DNA from: Mordavella massiliensis
Lineage (GTDB): Bacteria > Bacillota > Clostridia > Lachnospirales > Lachnospiraceae
Reading direction: 5' to 3'
NCBI RefSeq assembly: GCF_016902415.1
Contig: NZ_JACJLV010000020.1
Location: 1 to 47,244, forward strand
Length of the DNA stretch: 47,244 nucleotides
Position numbers and translations under genes: made by a program. The notes beneath the pieces are model-generated. The model was not told the DNA's origin. It saw only the letters and a list, made by a program, of their open reading frames with translations, and searched no databases. Every line of letters starts with the position of its first letter. Position 1 is the stretch's first letter. This document shows, piece by piece, positions 32,965-40,826 of the stretch.

Positions 32965-32971
32965 TGGTTTT

Positions 32972-33000
32972 ATCTTAGCACTCCTCCAGGAATCCGTCAA
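32972..33000 (-). promoter_or_regulatory. Promoter of the fructan transport operon
   Basis: On the minus strand TTGACG (32995-33000), 17-nt spacer, TAAGAT (32972-32977). The operator palindrome begins 8 bp downstream. Confidence 0.7.
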
Positions 33001-33073
33001 TCATTTGCTTTAACAAATATGATTTTTGTAAATTGTTACCGAAACCCGACTTCTCTCTTTATCTACTTTTTAC

Positions 33074-33129
33074 AAAACCGGTTACTTAACCGCTTCTTCC
33101 TTGCGGGATCGTTTGTCTTTTGCTATAAT
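33074..33129 (+). promoter_or_regulatory. lacI-type promoter with adjoining operator
   Basis: TTGCGG (33101-33106), 17-nt spacer, TATAAT (33124-33129). Just upstream, AAAACCGGTTACTTAACCGC (33074-33093) has the same AACCGGTT core as the operon operator, so the regulator may also control its own gene. Confidence 0.65.
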
Positions 33130-33169
33130 TTAGGAAATAAGTGACAACGAAGAATAAGGAGCTTAACTC

Positions 33170-34210
33170 ATGGGACCGAAAAAGAAAGTCACCTTTGATG
33201 ACATTGCAAAATATACTCATTTTTCAAAAACAACGATTTCCCGTTATTTTAACCATCCGGATTCCCTGACTCTGGAAAACCAGAAGATCATCTCCGATGC
33301 ACTGGAAAAACTGAACTATCAGGAAAACAAAGTAGCCCGGATCCTAGCCAGCGGCAAGACGGAGTTTATCGGGCTTCTGATCCCGGATCTCTATCACCAC
33401 TATTACGCGGAGGTCCTGAATCAGATCTTACATACCTATGAAACTTTCGGATATAAATTTCTCGTCTTTACAGGCAATGAAAATGAAGAGATCGAGCGTC
33501 AGTATATCCAGGAACTTCTGGCCTATCAGATCGAGGGCATGATCATTTTAAGCCACACCATCCCTTCCCGGGAACTGGCGGATCTTCCCATTCCTATCGT
33601 GACCATCGAACGGGAGGACCAGTTTGTCAGCAGCATCAACACAGACAACTACATGGGCGGATACCAGGCCGCAAGCCTTCTTGCAAAACACGATTGCGAT
33701 ATTCTGCTTCATATCAACTCCCCCACAGACCCAAAGCTCCCAAGCTACGGCCGGATCCAGGGATTTTTAGACTGCTGCCGGGAGCAGAACCTCCGTCATG
33801 AAATGATCTTCCGGGAGTTCGGCCACAGTTACGAGACGGTTCAGCCACTTCTCCAGAAGATCATCGAAGAACTGGAACAAAAGTATCACGGGCAGAAAAA
33901 AGGCATCTTTGTCTCCAATGATACGCATGCCAACACCTTTTTAAATCTTCTCTTCCGGACATACGGGTGCCTGCCGGACGACTATCTCCTGGTCGGCTTT
34001 GACAATTCTCCTGTTTCCAGAGAAGCCGTGGTCCCGATCAGCACGATCGGACAGCAGATCGACAAACTGGCTTATGAAGCGGTCAGTCTTCTGGTGCAGC
34101 AGATGAATGAACGCAAAAAAAGAAGACCGGCTCCCTTACGGGAACCAGTCCACAAAGTCATTGCCCCAAAAGTATTCCGACGGGCAACCACAGAGCGGGA
34201 ACAGCCTTAG
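33170..34210 (+). CDS. LacI-family repressor of the fructan locus
   Basis: The 346-aa protein has a LacI helix-turn-helix at its start (VTFDDIAKYTHFSKTTISRY, then FNHPDSLTLENQKIISDALE) with hinge LNYQENKVARILASGKTEFI, and a sugar-binding domain with FIGLLIPDLYHHYYAEVLNQ, NTDNYMGGYQAASLLAKHDC and FVSNDTHANTFLNLLFRTYG. It is divergent from the ABC/GH32 operon with two operator copies between. The ligand is probably the sugar or a phosphate of it. The end of its gene overlaps the end of the convergent prdE-like gene by four bases. Confidence 0.93.
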   Translation: MGPKKKVTFDDIAKYTHFSKTTISRYFNHPDSLTLENQKIISDALEKLNYQENKVARILASGKTEFIGLLIPDLYHHYYAEVLNQILHTYETFGYKFLVFTGNENEEIERQYIQELLAYQIEGMIILSHTIPSRELADLPIPIVTIEREDQFVSSINTDNYMGGYQAASLLAKHDCDILLHINSPTDPKLPSYGRIQGFLDCCREQNLRHEMIFREFGHSYETVQPLLQKIIEELEQKYHGQKKGIFVSNDTHANTFLNLLFRTYGCLPDDYLLVGFDNSPVSREAVVPISTIGQQIDKLAYEAVSLLVQQMNERKKRRPAPLREPVHKVIAPKVFRRATTEREQP

Positions 34211-34226
34211 CTGTTCCCCTTTTTTC
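34197..34226 (+). terminator. Terminator inside overlapping stop codons
   Basis: GGGAACAGC (34197-34205), loop CTTA, GCTGTTCCC (34210-34218), then CTTTTTTC. The loop contains both stop codons: plus-strand TAG of lacI at 34208-34210 and minus-strand TAA of the prdE-like gene at 34207-34209. The T-run serves the plus strand. Confidence 0.75.
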
Positions 34227-34692
34227 TCATTTTCAGTTTCAGCATGGCCAGCGCCTTTCTTGCGTCCAGTTCGCTCACTGTATTTTCTGCCAGCACAGTG
34301 GTCTCGTCCCCCATGGCTCCCGTTTTCTCAAAAGCCTTATAGTAGCAGAGCACGCCGTCCAGGCAGTCGTTCTGTACCACAAAATCCTTTGCCGGCACCA
34401 TGCTAAGAGCCACCACCGGGACGCCCCGTTTCTCCGCCGCTTCAATGGCATGTGCATAATCAATGTGATTATTTCCCAGCCCGTTGCAGGAGAAAATGGC
34501 TCCATCCGCCCGGGCGCATTCCAGTGTAACGCCTACCCGCTCGGAAGACAGCAGCTTGTCTTCATTTTTATCCGGCGATCCTACAATGATGATCCCTCTT
34601 AAGTTTACATCCTGGTCTTCAGAAACCATCTCCACCAGAGGATCTCTGTAATAATGCAGAGACGTTTCTTTCATGCTTGTTCCAATGCCCAT
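34207..34692 (-). CDS. PrdE-like protein (glycine/proline reductase B-subunit family, C-terminal type)
   Basis: I choose the ATG at 34692 (MGIGTSMKETSLHYYRDPLV), which has AGAGGAGG eight bases upstream, giving 161 aa; the frame continues upstream without homology. The sequence LRGIIIVGSPDKNEDKLLSS, ADGAIFSCNGLGNNHIDYAH, IEAAEKRGVPVVALSMV and LAENTVSELDARKALAMLKL matches the C-terminal half of GrdE/PrdA and the separate PrdE protein. In glycine or D-proline reductases such subunits handle the substrate-binding carbonyl part. There is no prdA, prdB or grdB here, so the activity is unclear. It follows the PrdD-like gene by 35 nt. Confidence 0.75.
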   Translation of the reverse strand: MGIGTSMKETSLHYYRDPLVEMVSEDQDVNLRGIIIVGSPDKNEDKLLSSERVGVTLECARADGAIFSCNGLGNNHIDYAHAIEAAEKRGVPVVALSMVPAKDFVVQNDCLDGVLCYYKAFEKTGAMGDETTVLAENTVSELDARKALAMLKLKMRKKGNS

Positions 34693-34727
34693 CGCTTCCG
34701 CCTCCTCTGATCCATCGCAACTTCCGC

Positions 34728-35483
34728 TTAATCCATGGCCCGCATTACGCCGTCCCGGAATTCGTTGGGCGTAACCAGCGCCGGCATGCATCCCATATCG
34801 ATCACCGAGTGGCCGCCTTCAAAACCGCAGGGCTCGTCGCCAAACATGCGGGTATCATATACCGCGCCCTGGCCGGACACTTCCTTTACGATATATACAT
34901 CTTTGCGGTCCGGCTCATAGGTTTCCTGAAATACATGCTTTTCTGTGCATTTATATCCGTTGAACTTCTTCATCTGATCACGGAAGATCTGGCAGAAGGT
35001 GTCGCAGGCCCGGTGCGCCGCCTCCGGTCCCGGCCGGTCCGCCCAGGTATTTTCCTTTAACACCACGTCAAAAGAGATCAGCAGATCCGTTTCCAGCGGC
35101 GTCCCGGCTCTTCCCCAGGCGATCTTGTCCGCCAGGATCCCATCGCTTGCGCCAAAGTTACACACCTGCCTGCCGCTTTCATCTACGCCTGTCAGGAGAA
35201 CGTATACCCCTGTCAGCGTGTGGGTCACACCTTCTCCTACTTTTCCCAGTACCTTCGTGGATAAAGGAATGACGTCCATAATGGTATTCGTATGCTGCTG
35301 ATGTTCATCCGGCAAAATGATCCGTATATCGATGCTCTTGATCAACGGCTCTTTTTCCAGAATCTCTTTTGCCGTCTCCTGGCATACCGTCAGATGTCCG
35401 TCTATGGTGATCTTATTTTCTTCTCCGTATGCCGCGTCCGTCACATGAAAGGCGCGCACTTCCAGTCTGGAACCTGTTTCCAT
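34728..35483 (-). CDS. prdD: PrdD-like protein (glycine/proline reductase B-subunit family)
   Basis: The 251-aa protein has the length of PrdD, with LEVRAFHVTDAAYGEENKIT at the start, IDIRIILPDEHQQHTNTIMD, GVTHTLTGVYVLLTGVDESG and the late MGCMPALVTPNEFRDGVMRA. Cys232 in that last motif matches the Cys that is converted to a pyruvoyl group in PrdA and GrdE; whether this protein is processed is unknown. It is encoded downstream of the two serine dehydratase subunits in one direction. No reductase selenoprotein gene is near, so this is either part of a reductase encoded elsewhere or a stand-alone use of the fold. Confidence 0.75.
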   Translation of the reverse strand: METGSRLEVRAFHVTDAAYGEENKITIDGHLTVCQETAKEILEKEPLIKSIDIRIILPDEHQQHTNTIMDVIPLSTKVLGKVGEGVTHTLTGVYVLLTGVDESGRQVCNFGASDGILADKIAWGRAGTPLETDLLISFDVVLKENTWADRPGPEAAHRACDTFCQIFRDQMKKFNGYKCTEKHVFQETYEPDRKDVYIVKEVSGQGAVYDTRMFGDEPCGFEGGHSVIDMGCMPALVTPNEFRDGVMRAMD

Positions 35484-35513
35484 AATCTGACCACTTCTTT
35501 CTCTGTTCCAGGA

Positions 35514-36389
35514 CTACAGAGTAAGCCCCAGTCTTTTCACGACTTCTGCCGCCACCGGCGTATTGGCCACACCGCCGTATCCGGTCTCGCGAAGGCTTAC
35601 ATCCATCTTGTCTCCTACTTCTTTCATCGCGTCAATGGTCTGATCCACCGGGATCTGGCTGACGATCCCTGCCAGCGCCATATCTGCGGCTGCCAGCGCA
35701 TTGACTGCGCCGCCTACGTTTCTCTTCACACAGGGGACTTCCACCAGGCCGCCTACCGGGTCGCAGACCAGACCCATCAGGTTCTTTAATGCCATGGCGC
35801 AAGCGTCTCCCAGCTGCTCCAGGGCGCCGCCTCTGACATAGCAGATGGCCGCCGCCGCCATACCGGATCCGGAACCGATCTCCGCCTGGCATCCGCCGGA
35901 AGCTCCCGCCAGATATGCCCGGTTGGCAATGATCTGTCCGATGCCGGCTGCCACATACATAGCCTCGATCATCTTTTCTTCCGGAACCTGATATTCCTGA
36001 TAATAAGTCACCAGCACCGCCGGCAGCACACCGCAGGCTCCCGCCGTAGGCGCTGCCACGATCCGCTTCATACAGGCATTGTTACAGCCCATCTTCAGGG
36101 CGTTGGTCATCACTTTGGCCATGAAATCACCGCAGAGAGTGTCGCCCTTCTTCTGATAAGCTTCCATCAGCCCGCCTTCTTTTCCTACCAGACCGCTGGC
36201 AGACATCTCGTCCGGCTCATAGGCTGCGATCCCGTCCAGCATCGCCTGCCACATGCCTTTCATTCTTCTCCAGGAATCCTCCTCTGTGATCCCGTTCTCA
36301 TCCATATCTTCCAGCTGGATGGCTTTCCAGAATTCGATCCCGTCTTTTCTACATCTTGCATACGCTTCTTCTACTGATTGATATGACAT
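35514..36389 (-). CDS. sdaAA: L-serine dehydratase, alpha subunit
   Basis: The 291-aa protein is the iron-sulfur catalytic subunit: SYQSVEEAYARCRKDGIEFW at the start, MGCNNACMKRIVAAPTAGAC with GVLPAVLVTYYQEY, and CDPVGGLVEVPCVKRNVGGA; these cysteines hold the [4Fe-4S] cluster. It deaminates L-serine to pyruvate and ammonia with the beta subunit. It lies 30 nt after sdaAB and 30 nt before the PrdD-like gene, so the four genes form one likely transcript. Confidence 0.95.
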   Translation of the reverse strand: MSYQSVEEAYARCRKDGIEFWKAIQLEDMDENGITEEDSWRRMKGMWQAMLDGIAAYEPDEMSASGLVGKEGGLMEAYQKKGDTLCGDFMAKVMTNALKMGCNNACMKRIVAAPTAGACGVLPAVLVTYYQEYQVPEEKMIEAMYVAAGIGQIIANRAYLAGASGGCQAEIGSGSGMAAAAICYVRGGALEQLGDACAMALKNLMGLVCDPVGGLVEVPCVKRNVGGAVNALAAADMALAGIVSQIPVDQTIDAMKEVGDKMDVSLRETGYGGVANTPVAAEVVKRLGLTL

Positions 36390-36419
36390 ACGCTTCTTGC
36401 TCCTCCACTTTCTTAGACT

Positions 36420-37088
36420 CTACGCTCCATTTGCCTTCAGGAAAATGACCTTCAGGATGCCTTCCTTACTCTCCAGCGTGTGGATCACTTCTTCGGAAAC
36501 CACCTGGTCTGTCTCCACTACCATTACCGCAAATCCGCCTCTCTTATCGCGGAAAACAGTCATCGTAGCAATATTTACATTTTCCTTGCTAAGCGCCGCA
36601 GAAACTTCCCCGATCCGTCCGGGCTGGTCCACATTCCGCACGATCAGCGTGTTGCTCTCGCCGCTGAAATTCACATCGATCCCGTCCAGGCTGCTGACGC
36701 GAATCCGTCCGCCGCCAATGGAATAAGCCTGGATCGTCATCGTCTTTTTCCCTTCCGCATCCATAACGATCCGTGCGGTATTGGGGTGCGCTCCTTTCAG
36801 ATCCTTATTCTCGATCACAAAGTCCATCCCCTGTTCCTTCGCGATCTCAAAGCTGTGCGGAATCCGCATATCGTCCGGCTTCATCCCCAGAAGTCCTGCG
36901 ATCAGCGCTTTGTCTGTACCGTGCCCCTTGCCTGTCGCCGCAAAGGAGCCGTGAAGATATACGGTGGCTTTTTGCGGCTGCACGCCAAACAACTGTCTGG
37001 CAATCTGGCCGATACGTACTGCTCCTGCCGTGTGGGAGCTGGAAGGTCCTACCATGACCGGTCCTAAAATGTCAAATATACTTCCCAT
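36420..37088 (-). CDS. sdaAB: L-serine dehydratase, beta subunit
   Basis: The 222-aa protein starts MGSIFDILGPVMVGPSSSHT and has a catalytic-like domain with AATGKGHGTDKALIAGLLGM followed by an ACT domain from about 147 (NTLIVRNVDQPGRIGEVSAA, NIATMTVFRDKRGGFAVMVV) for regulation by serine. It is the first gene of the operon, under the promoter at 37134-37162. Confidence 0.95.
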   Translation of the reverse strand: MGSIFDILGPVMVGPSSSHTAGAVRIGQIARQLFGVQPQKATVYLHGSFAATGKGHGTDKALIAGLLGMKPDDMRIPHSFEIAKEQGMDFVIENKDLKGAHPNTARIVMDAEGKKTMTIQAYSIGGGRIRVSSLDGIDVNFSGESNTLIVRNVDQPGRIGEVSAALSKENVNIATMTVFRDKRGGFAVMVVETDQVVSEEVIHTLESKEGILKVIFLKANGA

Positions 37089-37133
37089 CTGTTTTTCCTC
37101 TCTTTTCTTTATTTTGACATGTATCTACTCTCT

Positions 37134-37162
37134 ATTATAATAGAATGACAATTCGTTTACAA
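37134..37162 (-). promoter_or_regulatory. Promoter of the serine dehydratase operon
   Basis: On the minus strand TTGTAA (37157-37162), 17-nt spacer, TATAAT (37134-37139). The -35 is shared with the divergent plus-strand promoter. Confidence 0.65.
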
Positions 37163-37184
37163 TGTATAATTATTGTGGTATTCT
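37156..37184 (+). promoter_or_regulatory. Promoter of the DUF4317 gene
   Basis: TTTACA (37156-37161), 17-nt spacer, TATTCT (37179-37184). It overlaps the -35 of the divergent serine dehydratase promoter, so the two compete for polymerase. Confidence 0.5.
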
Positions 37185-37237
37185 ATTTTCACGTCCGCAA
37201 GCTGCGGAACAGTTTCACAGACAAGGAAGTGCATGTT

Positions 37238-38359
37238 ATGAACAAAAAAGAGATTCTCGAGATCCGCCGGCAGTTTACTCCGGAAAACTGCGCCATCACC
37301 CGGATCTGCGGCTGTTATGTGGATCACGAAAAAGAGAAAAAATCCGAATTAAAAAAAGCCTTTCTTTCCCTGCCGGAAGAAGAAGCTTTCAAATATTTTG
37401 ACATCTTCCGCCATACCCTTTCCGGCACCCTGGGGAAAAATATGATCAACATGGAATTTCCCCTGGAACAGGAACTCTCCGGCGGCACCCAGGAATTTCT
37501 CCTGAAGCTGCGGGACAGCAGACTGGAAGACGATCTGCTGGTGGAAGAATTTTATGATAAGGTCATCGAATCCTACGATTACCCGGAAAATTATTACATT
37601 ATCCTGATCCACGCGGTCTACGATGTGCCCGGAAAAGCTTCCGACGGCGAGGAAATGTTCGACGCTTCGGATACGGTCTATGAACACCTGATGTGCAGCA
37701 TCTGCCCGGTGAACTTAAGCAAAGCCGGCTTAAGCTACAACGCCCACACCAACAATATCGAGGACCGGATCCGTGACTGGGTGGTGGATATGCCCGTGAA
37801 GGGATTCCTCTTCCCGGCCTTTACTGACCGGGCGTCCAACGTCCACCAGGTTCTCTACTACAGCAAAAAGCCCGAAGAGTTAAGCCCGGACTTTATCAGC
37901 AATGTTCTGGGAAGCGAGATCCCGCTGAGTGCAGGCGACCAGAAAACCTCCTTCCAGGCCATTGTCAGCGATACTCTGGGAACTTCCTGTGATTATGAAA
38001 CCATCCGGAATATCCACGACAATCTGAATGAAATGCTGGAGGAAGCCAAAGAGGCGCCGGAGCCGCTGGAATTATCCCGTCCCGACATCAAACGGCTGCT
38101 GGAAAGAAGCGGCGCGTCCGAGGAGCAGATGTCGGCCTTTGACCGGGAATTTGAGGATGTCATGGGAGAACAGAAAACCGTGCTTGCCTCCAACATCGCC
38201 AGCACCCGCACCTTCCAGATTGAAACGCCCGATGTGATCGTCAAAGTCAATCCGGAGCGTTCCGACCTGGTGGAAACCCGGGAGATTGACGGCCGGCGCT
38301 GTCTGGTGATCGCCATTGACGACCACCTGGAAGTCAACGGAATTGAAATCCATCCATAA
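37238..38359 (+). CDS. DUF4317 protein
   Basis: I take the ATG at 37238 (MNKKEILEIRRQFTPENCAI), 373 aa. The N-terminal motif ITRICGCYVDHEKEKKSELK and YYIILIHAVYDVPGKASDGE are those of the DUF4317 family, common in Lachnospiraceae and of unknown role. No membrane segments; acidic; the C-terminal 50 residues (DREFEDVMGEQKTVLASNIA, then IKVNPERSDLVETREIDG-like text) form a small beta domain. Upstream frame codons to 37145 carry no homology and are within the promoter. Confidence 0.85.
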   Translation: MNKKEILEIRRQFTPENCAITRICGCYVDHEKEKKSELKKAFLSLPEEEAFKYFDIFRHTLSGTLGKNMINMEFPLEQELSGGTQEFLLKLRDSRLEDDLLVEEFYDKVIESYDYPENYYIILIHAVYDVPGKASDGEEMFDASDTVYEHLMCSICPVNLSKAGLSYNAHTNNIEDRIRDWVVDMPVKGFLFPAFTDRASNVHQVLYYSKKPEELSPDFISNVLGSEIPLSAGDQKTSFQAIVSDTLGTSCDYETIRNIHDNLNEMLEEAKEAPEPLELSRPDIKRLLERSGASEEQMSAFDREFEDVMGEQKTVLASNIASTRTFQIETPDVIVKVNPERSDLVETREIDGRRCLVIAIDDHLEVNGIEIHP

Positions 38360-38460
38360 GAAGGAAAAGCATCCGGCAAATATCCGGCAAAAAAATTTTC
38401 AAAAAAATGCAAAAAGTATTTGCCAAACAGATTATTTTATGGTATGATACTTTTTGTCGA

Positions 38461-38543
38461 GCGGAGATGGCGGAATGGCAGACGCGCTAGATTCAGGTTC
38501 TAGTGGGAGCAATCCTGTGAGGGTTCAAGTCCCTTTCTCCGCA
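38461..38543 (+). tRNA. tRNA-Leu (anticodon CAG)
   Basis: GCGGAGA pairs with TCTCCGC, discriminator A. The anticodon stem CTAGA/TCTAG encloses TTCAGGT, anticodon CAG. A long variable arm (GGGAGCAATCCTG) and GGTTCAAGTCC T-loop mark a class II leucine tRNA. CCA is not encoded. Confidence 0.95.
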
Positions 38544-38553
38544 TGGCTTATGA

Positions 38554-38585
38554 GAATCCCTGATTGATCAGGGGTTCTTTTTTTG
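38554..38585 (+). terminator. Terminator after tRNA-Leu
   Basis: GAATCCCTGA and TCAGGGGTTC form a 10-bp stem with one G-T pair, followed by TTCTTTTTTTG. Confidence 0.8.
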
Positions 38586-38648
38586 TATTCTTTTTTCCAA
38601 AAAAACAAGGGACTGTTTCCAGTCCCTTATCTCATTTCTATTCAGTTT

Positions 38649-39686
38649 TTACCAGTCTGTGTAGATATCAATGGTTCCTGACGGGCATCCGGTATCATAT
38701 ACCTTGCCAGGTCCAAGAGAAGTCTGTACTACGGTTCCTTTCGGGTGGTCGCTGCTGGCTACGCAGATGTATCCGTCCTTGTCACGGATCGTTCCGTCGC
38801 TTGCCACATGGCGTCCGGGGATGTTAAGCCCGTGTCCCGGAAGAACTTTCTGTGAGTAATAGGTTTCTCTGTGGCCGTTAAAATAAACCACACCTTTTTC
38901 CGGTGTCAGCACACCGCCGCTGTCCGGGATGATATAGTTCCCGCCGCCGGAAGATCCGGAGGAAGAACTACCGGAACCGCCGCCCTGGCTGCCGCCTGTG
39001 CCTGCATTATTATTTCCGCTGGTCTCCTGCGCCTGTGCCTGTGCTTTCTGTGCTTCTGCCTGCTTTGCGGCTTCTTCTGCACGAAGGCTTGCAATCTTGT
39101 CAGACAGCGCGTCCAGATCTGTGGAAGTCGCCTCTGCCTTTGCATTCAGCTCTTCTTTCTGATCTGCCAGCTCTTTTTCCATTTTTTCCTGAGAATCTTT
39201 CTCGTCCTGCAGCTTTGCCTCTTCCTCTTCTATGGTTTCACGAAGAGTACAAAGTTCCTCTAACTGCTCGCGATCATAATCACTGACATTCTGTACAAAT
39301 TCTACACGGTTGAGGAAGTCTGCCATGTTGTCTACGGAAAAGATCATGCTTAACATAGAAGCACTGTCATTTTCATAGACATATTTGATCCGGAGCTTCA
39401 TTTCCTCAAACTGCTGCTGTTCGCTGTTCTTTGCGATGTCGATCTGAGCCTGCGTAGCTTCGATCTGGTTGTTGGTCTCTTTGATCTGGTCTTCCAGATC
39501 CGCGATCTGTGATCCCAGTTCCAGGAGATCCTGATTGATGCCGCTGAGCTCATTTTTCAGCTGTGATGACTGCTGTTCCATGCTGTCGATTTCTGTGGCA
39601 TGTACCGTGAACCCGGGAACGATCATCGCAGATACACACAGCGCTGAAACGCCCGCCTGCAGCCAATGCTTTAACAGAAATTTCAT
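38649..39686 (-). CDS. Secreted coiled-coil wall protein with a 3D-like C-terminal domain
   Basis: I choose the ATG at 39686 (MKFLLKHWLQAGVSALCVSA), which follows TTTGGAGGTTTTT, giving 345 aa with a signal peptide cut near HATEID. Residues ~30-230 are a PcsB/CwlO-like double coiled coil (LSGINQDLLELGSQIADLED, YENDSASMLSMIFSVDNMAD), then a low-complexity Gly/Ser linker and a C-terminal ~85-residue domain (FNGHRETYYSQKVLPGHGLN ending KVYDTGCPSGTIDIYTDW) with the small double-psi-barrel look of 3D/RlpA-type domains. It may act at the septum or in wall remodelling; no NlpC or peptidase domain is present. Confidence 0.75.
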   Translation of the reverse strand: MKFLLKHWLQAGVSALCVSAMIVPGFTVHATEIDSMEQQSSQLKNELSGINQDLLELGSQIADLEDQIKETNNQIEATQAQIDIAKNSEQQQFEEMKLRIKYVYENDSASMLSMIFSVDNMADFLNRVEFVQNVSDYDREQLEELCTLRETIEEEEAKLQDEKDSQEKMEKELADQKEELNAKAEATSTDLDALSDKIASLRAEEAAKQAEAQKAQAQAQETSGNNNAGTGGSQGGGSGSSSSGSSGGGNYIIPDSGGVLTPEKGVVYFNGHRETYYSQKVLPGHGLNIPGRHVASDGTIRDKDGYICVASSDHPKGTVVQTSLGPGKVYDTGCPSGTIDIYTDW

Positions 39687-39809
39687 AAAAACCTCCAAAT
39701 TGAATCTTTTCTTCTTTTCTGTATTCTTCATAATAGCATACTTGGACGATCTTGGCAAATCCTTTTTCTCGGGCGCGTATCTTTGCGGCGTGTACGGCAG
39801 CGTCATATA

Positions 39810-40826
39810 TTACAGCATCTGGCTGAATTCAATACATTCCCTGTTGGGCCCGTCGATCTTGAAATAGCGCACGCCATTTTCCCAGAATGGCAGGAAATGG
39901 ATCTCGTCCGGCTGATTATTGAGCCCCAGGGCGCACACTTCTTCATAAGTCTTTTCGATATCTGTCACATCAATGGCCAGATGGTCGATGGAGCCGTATT
40001 CCATTTTGATCTCTTTTTCTTCATAAGTCTCGATCACCAGGTTGTTCAACTTCAAAAATACCACTCTCGCGCCATTTGCCTCGTTGATGGTCTCAAAAGC
40101 AATCTCAAATCCCAGCTTCTGATAAAATGCCACCGTTGCATCCATGTCTTTTGTGGGGATCCCGATATGCTGGATCCCGGTCAGATATTCCTTCATCCTG
40201 CTTCCTCCTTGTAAATGATCGATGTCTTCTAATTCTTTTCTGTCCTGTATCTCATAATACCGGGCCTTGTCCCGGTGTCTCCGGAACACCTTTTTCCCGC
40301 CTTCCTCTTTTTTCAGTTCCAGAAGTTCCGGAAAATATGCTTTCCCAAACCAGACCGGATTGCCTTCCCGGTCCCTGTATCTGACGCAGCCAAGCCACTC
40401 TGTGGCCGCGTCTTCCTGCCCGGGTTCCTGCGTTTCTCCGGCGGACTGCATCAGCTGCAGAAATCCCCGCATGCTTGCTTCGGTAAGCCAGGGCTGATCC
40501 GCCACAAAAAATGCAGCTTCCCGCGCTCCCAGCCGGATGGCTTCCAGAAGTCCAGTCCGGATAGAATAGGATACGCCTTTCGCACTTTCCGGCGACCAGA
40601 CAAAGCGGACCGGCTCTCCGTTTGTCCGCAGCGCTTCCACACTTTCCCGGATTTCCTCATATCTGGTCACTACCAGCACTTCACAATCCGGAAATGTACC
40701 TGCGATCCTGACCAGACGGTCCAGGAGATGCCGGTACATGGGCCGGCCTTCTATCTCGTACAACAGCTTATTTCTTCCAAAACGGCGGCTGTTTCCAGCC
40801 GCCAGATAAATCAACGCTGTTTTCAT
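39810..40826 (-). CDS. MocA-like nucleotidyltransferase fused to a VOC/glyoxalase domain
   Basis: The 338-aa frame has two parts. Residues 1-205 are a MobA/MocA-type nucleotidyltransferase: IYLAAGNSRRFGRNKLLYEI (GxxxRxGxxK), WSPESAKGVSYSIRTGLLEA and FFVADQPWLTEASM, close to the YgfJ/MocA cytidylyltransferase of molybdenum hydroxylase clusters. Residues 211-338 are a complete VOC protein with the metal pattern His220, Glu266, His282, Glu333. The junction contains AAGGAGG seven bases before ATG codon 211 (40194-40196), so the VOC part could be translated on its own. It starts 4 nt inside the Mo-subunit gene. Likely cytosolic cofactor step plus an unknown VOC reaction. Confidence 0.82.
   Translation of the reverse strand: MKTALIYLAAGNSRRFGRNKLLYEIEGRPMYRHLLDRLVRIAGTFPDCEVLVVTRYEEIRESVEALRTNGEPVRFVWSPESAKGVSYSIRTGLLEAIRLGAREAAFFVADQPWLTEASMRGFLQLMQSAGETQEPGQEDAATEWLGCVRYRDREGNPVWFGKAYFPELLELKKEEGGKKVFRRHRDKARYYEIQDRKELEDIDHLQGGSRMKEYLTGIQHIGIPTKDMDATVAFYQKLGFEIAFETINEANGARVVFLKLNNLVIETYEEKEIKMEYGSIDHLAIDVTDIEKTYEEVCALGLNNQPDEIHFLPFWENGVRYFKIDGPNRECIEFSQML

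Noticed and set aside
34728-34791. Upstream extension of the PrdE-like frame to 34791
   Set aside because: The extension overlaps the end of the PrdD-like gene, is not homologous to the family, and lacks a ribosome site, while 34692 has AGGAGG.
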